Origin: Verrucomicrobiales bacterium
GTDB lineage: Bacteria; Verrucomicrobiota; Verrucomicrobiia; Verrucomicrobiales; DEV007
DNA length: 5,770 bases
Assembly (NCBI GenBank): GCA_002684575.1
Contig: NYVP01000151.1
Span: 1-5,770, forward strand
Direction: 5' to 3'
In this document: positions 1 to 5,510 of the stretch, in pieces
Layout of the letters: the number at the start of each line of letters is the position of its first letter
Numbering within the stretch: the first letter of the stretch is position 1
The notes under the pieces: model-generated
The model's input: the letters and a program-made list of their open reading frames with translations, nothing else
The model's database searches: none
What the model was told of the DNA's origin: nothing
Program-made: the position numbers and the translations under genes

Positions 1-117
1 GTAGAGGAAGTAGAGGAAGTAGAGGATGTAGAGGATGTAGAGGATGTAGAGGATGTAGAGGATGTAGAGGATGTAGAGGATGTAGAGAATGTAGAGGGAG
101 TAGAGGATGTGAACGAG
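1..117 (+). repeat. 9-bp coding tandem repeat (GTAGAGGAT)n
   Basis: Twelve consecutive 9-base units occupy 1-108, and a thirteenth, decayed unit (GTGAACGAG) ends at 117. The units are two GTAGAGGAA, seven GTAGAGGAT, then GTAGAGAAT, GTAGAGGGA and GTAGAGGAT. The array touches the left edge, so its full length is unknown. The unit is a multiple of three and encodes Val-Glu-Asp/Glu, so gain or loss of units keeps the downstream frame. Seven identical units, down to the synonymous positions, point to recent expansion by replication slippage, while the outer units carry substitutions, as is usual at array edges. Each unit contains GAGG, which resembles a Shine-Dalgarno core, but I think this is incidental. 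Confidence 0.95.
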
Positions 118-1020
118 GAGCAGATTAATAACAAATATGGAAACCAGAAAGAATTACCAATAGGTCTTGTTCTTGAACCTATTCACCTCAATAGAAAATT
201 TAATTATCTTTTATTACTCAAATGGATTCTCGTAACTTTATTAATTATTTTTTTAATCACCTACTTATTTAGTAAGTGTTCGTTTGAGGATAATAAATCA
301 CGAGAATCTGGGGTAAACAAAAATACATTAAACGTGAATAGTTATAAAATAAATCCCTTACCTAGAGGTTTGGATGAAGATTTATTTCAAACTGATTATA
401 GGGCCAGAGATACAATTAAAAAATTTTTTTCAGTCTCTGATAGATTTGAGCTTAATGGAATCATTCGATTTTCATCGAGGATTTTAAATCACGTTGAAGA
501 TCATTATTCTAGGAACGCATTTTCAATACCTAAATTAGAAAGTATTGAATCGGTTGAAAAACTTGATGGTAATTTGAGTGGTTTTTTTATAGCTAAAATC
601 ACTGTAGATGATGTTTTTCGAGCTCGAACTGTTTTATTAGAGGATACAGATAGAGGTTTTCTTTTAGATTGGGAAGAATTCGTTAGGTACGGTCAAATGA
701 ATTGGGATGATTTTGTTGAATCTGATGGAAGTGATCCTTTTTATTTTAGGGTTCGAGCCACATTGGATAGTAATCCAGAATTTGCTTTTCCAGAGCGCTC
801 CAAATGGATTTGTGTTAGAATAAGTGACTGGAAGTCTGAAGAAGATTTATACGGGTACGTTCGAAAAGATTCAGACATAGGTGTAAATATAAATAACTTA
901 CTCGATGATGAATGGGAAAAAGAATGTATCCTAAAGATATGTTTCCCTAAAGAGCGCAAAGGTGGGATTAATCAGGTAAAAATTGTAGAGTTAATAAATA
1001 ACAACTGGATAATAAAATGA
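1..1020 (+). CDS. Membrane-anchored protein of unknown function with N-terminal Val-Glu-Asp repeat (5' partial)
   Basis: The reading frame is open from the first base to a TGA at 1018-1020, giving 339 visible codons, so the true start probably lies left of the window. A GTG at 109 could be read as a start, but it sits inside the degenerating end of the repeat and is more likely an internal valine. Codons 1-36 give acidic VEE/VED triplets. Counting from GTG 109 as residue 1, a polar linker (2-30) leads to one strongly hydrophobic segment (about 31-54) with Arg-Lys before it, which predicts N-in, C-out topology. The rest (about 60-303) has no catalytic motif I recognise. A stretch at 185-202 (LLDWEEFVRYG..NWDDF) and YGYV at 248-251 remind me of a hypothetical-protein family common in Verrucomicrobiota; this is memory only. 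The cysteine at 57 follows Lys, so it is not a lipobox. The function is unknown. The ACT gene lies 35 bases downstream and may be co-transcribed. Confidence 0.8.
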   Translation, partial: VEEVEEVEDVEDVEDVEDVEDVEDVEDVENVEGVEDVNEEQINNKYGNQKELPIGLVLEPIHLNRKFNYLLLLKWILVTLLIIFLITYLFSKCSFEDNKSRESGVNKNTLNVNSYKINPLPRGLDEDLFQTDYRARDTIKKFFSVSDRFELNGIIRFSSRILNHVEDHYSRNAFSIPKLESIESVEKLDGNLSGFFIAKITVDDVFRARTVLLEDTDRGFLLDWEEFVRYGQMNWDDFVESDGSDPFYFRVRATLDSNPEFAFPERSKWICVRISDWKSEEDLYGYVRKDSDIGVNINNLLDDEWEKECILKICFPKERKGGINQVKIVELINNNWIIK

Positions 1021-1055
1021 TTTAACGTAAATATTGATATTAGTCCTGAGTTCTT

Positions 1056-1517
1056 ATGGGAATAGAAGATCCAATCATTAAAAGTGGTAATCCTGTTAAG
1101 CAGTTTTCATTAATGCTTGAAAACCGGATTGGAGCGATGCATTCAATAATAAAATTATTGGGAGATTCAAATGTCTTAGTCCTAGGCTTGAGTGTGCAGG
1201 ATTCGTTTGATGTTAATGTTCTTCGTTTAGTGGTTAGTGATCCTGAACTTACAGAAACATTATTTATGGAAAAAGGTATTCCATTTGTGGTGAATGAAAT
1301 TGTAGTTGTGCGATTAACAGAAGGTGTGCCTTCACTGGCATCATGTCTTTCAGCATTGAGTGCAGCTGAAACTCATATTCATACCAGTTATCCATTGTTT
1401 ATAAATCAGAACGGATGGCCCCTAATAGCTTTGATAGTCGAGGATTCTGATTTTGCCGCTTCTGCTCTACAGAAAAGAGGTTTTAAGATTGTTTTTCAAA
1501 CTGATCTAAGTAGATAG
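1056..1517 (+). CDS. Stand-alone tandem ACT-domain protein
   Basis: This 153-residue protein has no catalytic domain. Residues about 15-87 fit an ACT fold: a first strand (KQFSLML), the turn Asn-Arg-Ile-Gly (23-26) where ACT domains usually have N-x-P-G at the ligand site, a helix (AMHSIIKLLG), a strand (VLGLSVQDS), a strand (NVLRLVVS) and a final VNEIVVVRL. Residues about 88-148 look like a second, more diverged copy (helix near 92-103, strands near 105-128, ending FKIVFQ). ACT domains typically bind amino acids and control metabolic enzymes; that role here is inferred from the fold and the ligand is unknown. The ATG at 1056 lies 35 bases after the preceding stop, with only a weak TGAG upstream. 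It could share a transcript with that gene. It is not a regulatory subunit of acetolactate synthase in any way I can confirm, since no ilvB or ilvC is present. Confidence 0.8.
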   Translation: MGIEDPIIKSGNPVKQFSLMLENRIGAMHSIIKLLGDSNVLVLGLSVQDSFDVNVLRLVVSDPELTETLFMEKGIPFVVNEIVVVRLTEGVPSLASCLSALSAAETHIHTSYPLFINQNGWPLIALIVEDSDFAASALQKRGFKIVFQTDLSR

Positions 1518-1527
1518 CTGTGCTAAT

Positions 1528-2682
1528 TTAGTTGATTGCAATTTTGGCTAGGTTTAGAGCGGCTTCAGGGGTGCTTTTGATATGACAATTTTTTCGAAAT
1601 TTGAGCCATTCTTTCCCGTTATTACCTAAAAGGTCCTCAATCGTAGATCGTATTTTTTTAGGTTCAAAAGCAACGATTCCTGCACCAATTTTAGTAATCA
1701 TTTCGGCGTTACCTTCCTCTTGTCCGGGTATCATTGAATCGATAATCATGGGACAAGCTGATGCCATAGCTTCTTGAACTGATGCACCTCCTGCCTTTCC
1801 TATAATTAAATGACTTGTGCTCAACAACTCTGACATTCTCTTAGTCCACCCTATAATGGCGGATCCTTCAGGAGCTTGCGATCTGACAATTTTATCTAAT
1901 CTATTAAAGTGTCTTCCCATAACAATTGTTAATGAGATTTTATTGGGCGATTTGTAAGTTAATTGATTTAATTCTCTAAGAGTTGAAGCTACGTGTAGAT
2001 TGTTTGATGTGGGCGTGTATAGAATTTTGAATTCTTTAGGTAATTTATTTTCAAATTCCTTTGGTCGATTCTCTAAGAAACGTGGAGAAACAGGAAATCC
2101 CGTTATATGAATTCGCTCACTAGAAATACCATGAGAGATTAATTTATTCGCAGATATTTGATCCAATACAGCGAATTCTCCTGAAGCTCCATGAAACCAG
2201 GATTTGTTGATGGACTTTGAATCAGTAATCATTGTTACAAATTTGAATGGTAAATCTCCATTGCCAAAAATTCTCTCAATAATGTGCCCATATAAGGGGT
2301 AAGTACTGATGATGGCATCAGGTTTGGTTTCTCTTAGATATTTAGAAAATCCATTTGTAATTGAGGGCATCAAATCGAACGACTCATTGCCAAAAGGAAA
2401 ACTTTCTGCAAGCATGTACATTTTTTCCCAAATTGCAGGCCATCTCGTTGTTACGAGGCGGTATCCTTTTGTAAAGCAACTCATGGTAGCGGGGTGGATC
2501 TGTTCTAGAAGATCAATTAATCCACTGTTTGGAACCTTCAAAGAATTGAAGGCTTCGACAACTCCCTTTGCTGCAGCATTGTGACCATCACCAAATGAAG
2601 CTGAAATTACTGAAACAAATTTTTCATCTTTAATGATATTTTGCTTCAAGTGACTAAGTTGTTCTGATTTCAATTTATTCAC
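1528..2682 (-). CDS. MGDG synthase/UgtP-like glycosyltransferase (GT28-type fold)
   Basis: The protein has 384 residues, a normal length for this family of GT-B enzymes that move a sugar from a UDP-sugar to diacylglycerol or a related lipid at the inner membrane. The N-terminal half has the acceptor-domain start VSVISASFGDGHNAAA (23-38), where the Gly-x-Gly-His is the family signature, then STYPL (126-130) and a conserved-looking ITDS (152-155). The C-terminal half carries the nucleotide-sugar signature: GKAGGAS (295-301), Glu304 and PGQEEGN (319-325), as in MGDG synthase and UgtP. There is no signal peptide or transmembrane helix, consistent with a peripheral enzyme. The start is GTG at 2682; an in-frame TGA lies ten codons upstream with no ATG between, and no Shine-Dalgarno is seen. 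Both the lipid and the sugar specificity are unknown. MurG is less likely because of the UgtP-type C-terminal motif and the lack of cell-wall gene neighbours. Confidence 0.88.
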   Translation of the reverse strand: MNKLKSEQLSHLKQNIIKDEKFVSVISASFGDGHNAAAKGVVEAFNSLKVPNSGLIDLLEQIHPATMSCFTKGYRLVTTRWPAIWEKMYMLAESFPFGNESFDLMPSITNGFSKYLRETKPDAIISTYPLYGHIIERIFGNGDLPFKFVTMITDSKSINKSWFHGASGEFAVLDQISANKLISHGISSERIHITGFPVSPRFLENRPKEFENKLPKEFKILYTPTSNNLHVASTLRELNQLTYKSPNKISLTIVMGRHFNRLDKIVRSQAPEGSAIIGWTKRMSELLSTSHLIIGKAGGASVQEAMASACPMIIDSMIPGQEEGNAEMITKIGAGIVAFEPKKIRSTIEDLLGNNGKEWLKFRKNCHIKSTPEAALNLAKIAIN

Positions 2683-2696
2683 TTTTAATTTAAAAG
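2682..2696. promoter_or_regulatory. AT-rich palindrome in the divergent promoter gap
   Basis: A perfect inverted repeat (CTTTTAA, one T, TTAAAAG) spans these bases. It begins on the first base of the GTG start codon of the minus-strand glycosyltransferase and sits 19 bases before the mtnA ATG. The whole divergent gap is only 33 bases (2683-2715), so promoters for both genes must overlap it or lie inside the opposite gene. The palindrome could be an operator or a shared promoter element, but in DNA this AT-rich it may be chance. I could not assign a convincing -35/-10 pair on either strand. Confidence 0.3.
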
Positions 2697-2715
2697 CTAT
2701 GCTGGAATATCAAGT

Positions 2716-3822
2716 ATGAATGTTGATGGAAAACACTTTAGAACCGTTTGGGTTGATAAGGATGAGCAACCAATAGTCAAAATAATAGATCAAACCAAAT
2801 TGCCTTTTGCTTTTGAGATTGAAAATCTTGATTCTGTTGAATCACTGGTTTCTGCAATAAAAAATATGCATGTACGAGGAGCTGGTTGTATAGGCGTCAC
2901 CGCAGCGTATGGAATGTGGTTGGCTGCCAATCAAAGTAGAGGCAGTTACTCTCAACTTGAATCTCTTGCCTCTAAAATATTGGAGGCTCGTCCAACTGCA
3001 ACAAATCTCTCTTGGGCAGTTAAAAGGCAACTGGATTTGGTTGCGAAAAATAAAAATGAAAACTGGATAACATTAACGCTTAATGAGGCTAACAAAATAT
3101 CAGATGAGGATGCGCGATGGTGTAATGAAATAGGTAATCATGGGAAAAAGATATTGTATGATATAGCAAAAAATAAAAATAACACGTCTCCTGTAAATAT
3201 TCTTACTCATTGTAATGCCGGTTGGCTTGCATTTGCTGATTGGGGTTCTGCAACTTCGCCAATATATTGTGCTCACAGAGAGGGGTTGTCAGTTCATGTA
3301 TGGGTTGATGAAACGCGACCTTTAAATCAGGGTGCTAGGCTCACTTCCTGGGAGCTTGCTAACGAGGGTGTGCCTCATACTATTATTCCTGATAATACCG
3401 GCGGTCATTTAATGCGATCAGGTATGGTTGATGTTGTGATTACTGGAACAGATAGGACAAATTCATATGGGGACGTGGCTAATAAAATTGGCACATACCT
3501 TAAGGCCCTTGCGGCTACGGATAATGGAATACCGTTTTATGTTGCATTACCGTCTTCGACCTTTGATTGGGATACAGCTGAAGGGGGTGGAGATATTCCA
3601 ATAGAGCAACGCGATTCTGATGAAGTAATGAACATCGAAGGGCTTAATAGTGAGGGAAAGATATCATCAATTGCAGTTTCTTTAGATTCATTCAATTATG
3701 CTAACTATGCGTTTGACGTGACTCCATCCAGATTAGTTAGTGGGCTGATAACGGAACGAGGAATATGTAATGCATCGAGAGATGGGATTATGGGGCTTTT
3801 CCCTGAAAAAATTAATAATTAA
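2716..3822 (+). CDS. mtnA: S-methyl-5-thioribose-1-phosphate isomerase
   Basis: This cytoplasmic enzyme of the eIF2B-like family turns 5-methylthioribose-1-phosphate into 5-methylthioribulose-1-phosphate in methionine salvage from methylthioadenosine. Its 368 residues match the bacterial family. The catalytic pair known for MtnA is present: Cys166 in LTHCNAG (163-169) and Asp246 in GTDR (244-247). Other signatures are VWVDETRPLNQGARLT (195-210), PDNTGGHLM (225-233), NKIGTYLKALAA (256-267) and IPIEQR (294-299). The N-terminal sugar-phosphate loop reads RGAGCIG (54-60) instead of the more usual RGAPAIG. The ATG at 2716 is the natural start and has no Shine-Dalgarno. No other mtn gene is in view, so the rest of the pathway must be elsewhere. 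tmk follows after 62 bases. An archaeal-type ribose-1,5-bisphosphate isomerase is a less likely alternative, given the close fit to MtnA. Confidence 0.95.
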   Translation: MNVDGKHFRTVWVDKDEQPIVKIIDQTKLPFAFEIENLDSVESLVSAIKNMHVRGAGCIGVTAAYGMWLAANQSRGSYSQLESLASKILEARPTATNLSWAVKRQLDLVAKNKNENWITLTLNEANKISDEDARWCNEIGNHGKKILYDIAKNKNNTSPVNILTHCNAGWLAFADWGSATSPIYCAHREGLSVHVWVDETRPLNQGARLTSWELANEGVPHTIIPDNTGGHLMRSGMVDVVITGTDRTNSYGDVANKIGTYLKALAATDNGIPFYVALPSSTFDWDTAEGGGDIPIEQRDSDEVMNIEGLNSEGKISSIAVSLDSFNYANYAFDVTPSRLVSGLITERGICNASRDGIMGLFPEKINN

Positions 3823-3884
3823 TGTGCTTTTGTAGATTTATTCATGTTAATCTATTCTGACTAAAATTTGAATTTTTAGCTTAA
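3823..3884. other. mtnA-tmk intergenic gap with a weak inverted repeat
   Basis: This is the largest gap in the window (62 bases) and is very AT-rich. It holds a 6-base inverted repeat (TAGATT at 3833-3838, AATCTA at 3849-3854) with a 10-base loop. The stem is weak and lacks a G+C core or a following T-run, so I do not call it a terminator. A TAAAAT at 3862-3867 could be a -10 box for tmk, but no good -35 box lies at the right distance. It may carry a tmk promoter or simply be a spacer within one transcript. Confidence 0.25.
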
Positions 3885-4526
3885 ATGAATAAAGGTATTT
3901 TTATCAGTTTTGAAGGTTCGGAGGGTTGTGGAAAATCCACTCAAATCAACAGACTTAGTCATAGATTGGAAAAGCTAGGAATTGATGTTTTACATACAAG
4001 AGAACCGGGTGGAACAAAGCTCGGTGAGTCTATCAGGAATCTGCTCCAACATGCACCAGAGGGAGAAAATATGACATCGGAGTCAGAATTGCTTCTTTTT
4101 GCGTCTAGCAGAGCACAACTTGTTAGAGAGGTTATCGCTCCGGCGCTTGAAAAGGGTGTATATATTATTGCTGATAGGTTCTTGGATTCTACGACTATCT
4201 ATCAAGGTAAGGGAAGAGGATTAGACGAAGAGTTTGTAAAGCAAGTTCATGATTTTACAGTTGGTGATTTCTATCCAGATTGTACTTTTTTACTAGACAT
4301 AACTGTTGAAGAAGGAAGAAGAAGAGTTGCCGATAGATCTGGTGATAAACCTGATCGGATGGAGAGAGAGCCAAATTCATTTTTTGAAATGGTTCGATCA
4401 GGATATTTAGAAATGGCTAAGGCTAATGAAAAGAGGTTTGTTCTTTTAGATGGCAGTCAAAGTGCTGACGCAATTGAGGATGAAATATGGGAGCATTTAA
4501 ATAAAAAATATGGCATTGGAAATTGA
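3885..4526 (+). CDS. tmk: Thymidylate kinase (dTMP kinase)
   Basis: This enzyme phosphorylates dTMP to dTDP with ATP, an essential step of dTTP supply. The protein has 213 residues, typical for the family. It shows the P-loop GSEGCGKST (11-19), the REPGGT motif (39-44), the Asp-Arg-Phe triad (97-99) followed by IYQGKGRGLD (105-114), which contacts the thymine base, and a LID region rich in arginine (R145, R146, R147, R151, R158). A P-loop without arginine combined with basic LID residues matches the bacterial E. coli-like class. The ATG at 3885 sits seven residues before the first strand and is the obvious start; the upstream bases are AT-rich with no Shine-Dalgarno. The last 17 bases overlap the holB start, which makes co-transcription and translational coupling likely. 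Confidence 0.97.
   Translation: MNKGIFISFEGSEGCGKSTQINRLSHRLEKLGIDVLHTREPGGTKLGESIRNLLQHAPEGENMTSESELLLFASSRAQLVREVIAPALEKGVYIIADRFLDSTTIYQGKGRGLDEEFVKQVHDFTVGDFYPDCTFLLDITVEEGRRRVADRSGDKPDRMEREPNSFFEMVRSGYLEMAKANEKRFVLLDGSQSADAIEDEIWEHLNKKYGIGN
4510..4526 (+). other. tmk-holB 17-bp gene overlap
   Basis: The ATG of holB lies inside the final codons of tmk, in a different frame, and the tmk TGA is at 4524-4526. No Shine-Dalgarno is placed at a useful distance: a GGGAG at 4489-4493 is 16 bases away. Ribosomes finishing tmk may therefore re-initiate on holB, giving coupled expression of the two replication-related proteins. Confidence 0.75.
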
Positions 4527-5493
4527 CACTGCATTTAGCTACTTGAGTAATTCTCTTAAAAAAAAGAGACTGTCTCATGCTTATCTTATTACAGGTGAAA
4601 AAGGTTCTGGAAAGGATGAGTTAGTTCTCAAGTTAATTGCATTAATTAATAGTCAATCACAGGATAATTCTTTACAGGATGTCATCTCAGAAAATGTTAG
4701 ACTCATTCAGCCTGAGTCAAAATCGAGAAGAATTAAAGTTGAGCAAATGCGGGATCTCGAAGAGATGTTTTATCAGAAGAGCTCTAAGAGCCAATATAAA
4801 ATTGGAATCATTAAGGATGCGGATCGCTTGGGTGAGCAGGCTGAAAATGCTTTTCTTAAAACGTTGGAGGAACCACCAGACCAATGTCTAATATTTCTTA
4901 TAACTTCTTTTCCTGAGCAGTTATTAGATACGATTTTATCTAGATGTATTAAAGTACCTTTGAAGTCTATAAAAAAGCATATTGCCGATAATGAGTATGG
5001 TAACTATTTGAGAGGCCTATTAAGTGAAATGCCTACAAAAGGGAGTATTTCAGATGCATTGAGTTTATCGAAAAAGTTCTCAGAGCTTTTGCGCTCTGTA
5101 AAAGAAGATTGCGAAAAGAACCAAGACGAAGTCAGAAAATCTGAGTCCGAAAAATTCTCTAAAACAACTGATGGAAAATGGCTGAAGAGTAGAGAGGATT
5201 TCCACAAGGCGATTTCTCATTCACGCTATCTGGCAGAAAGGTCATCTTTATTTGAAGTTTTAATTTCATGGGCAGGAGATGCCATAAGGCAAAAAGTGGA
5301 TGTTGGTTTTTTAGATTTTCCAGAACATTCTCAATTCACAAAATTATTGAGTGATTCGCATACAACTGATGAATTGTTGGCACGGGTTTCTGCTCTTGAA
5401 AATCTAAGGACTGATCTTGAAACTAATGTTCAGGAGATATTAGCAATTGAAGTTGGCTTCATTAATGCTTTTACTAGTAGTTATGTTAATTAG
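4510..5493 (+). CDS. holB: DNA polymerase III subunit delta' (clamp-loader AAA+ protein)
   Basis: Delta' is part of the clamp loader that opens and places the sliding clamp on DNA. The 327 residues match the usual length. The N-terminal AAA+ part shows SHAYLITG (22-29), a Walker A-like GEKGSGKD (29-36), the Walker B-like region IGIIKDADRL (98-107), the highly typical NAFLKTLEEPP (113-123), a sensor-1 region ITS (131-133) and the Ser-Arg-Cys motif (144-146), which supplies the arginine finger to a neighbouring subunit. Asp36 replaces the Ser/Thr that normally coordinates magnesium, which suggests poor or no ATP hydrolysis, as is common in delta'. Only Cys126, Cys146 and Cys201 are present, so the four-cysteine zinc module seen in some delta' and tau/gamma proteins is absent. 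The C-terminal half (about 160-327) is diverged and helical, and highly charged around 198-232. Position directly after tmk is a common bacterial arrangement and supports holB over dnaX. Confidence 0.92.
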   Translation: MALEIDTAFSYLSNSLKKKRLSHAYLITGEKGSGKDELVLKLIALINSQSQDNSLQDVISENVRLIQPESKSRRIKVEQMRDLEEMFYQKSSKSQYKIGIIKDADRLGEQAENAFLKTLEEPPDQCLIFLITSFPEQLLDTILSRCIKVPLKSIKKHIADNEYGNYLRGLLSEMPTKGSISDALSLSKKFSELLRSVKEDCEKNQDEVRKSESEKFSKTTDGKWLKSREDFHKAISHSRYLAERSSLFEVLISWAGDAIRQKVDVGFLDFPEHSQFTKLLSDSHTTDELLARVSALENLRTDLETNVQEILAIEVGFINAFTSSYVN

Positions 5494-5510
5494 TTTGTCT
5501 TTTCATCTAG

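Noticed and set aside
1..117. Repeat array considered as a CRISPR or an intergenic minisatellite
   Set aside because: The units are 9 bases with no spacers and are in frame with the downstream coding region, so a coding tandem repeat explains them.
265..285. Possible lipobox cysteine after the transmembrane segment of the first gene
   Set aside because: The residue before the cysteine is lysine and the segment is not at the N-terminus, so lipoprotein processing is unlikely.
741..959. Antisense open frame of about 72 codons
   Set aside because: It lies wholly inside the first gene, has no recognisable domain and no start signal; it is a shadow of the coding strand.
2309..2584. Plus-strand open frame of 91 codons opposite the glycosyltransferase
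   Set aside because: The opposite strand encodes clear glycosyltransferase motifs; this frame shows no family features.
2842..3030. Antisense open frame of 62 codons inside mtnA
   Set aside because: The plus strand is unmistakable mtnA; the antisense protein is unremarkable.
3833..3854. Possible terminator after mtnA
   Set aside because: The 6-base stem is AT-rich with a 10-base loop and no T-run follows, so an intrinsic terminator is not supported.
4679..5207. Alternative-frame open stretches (4679-4891 plus strand, 5004-5207 minus strand) inside holB
   Set aside because: Both overlap well-supported delta' sequence and show no domain of their own.
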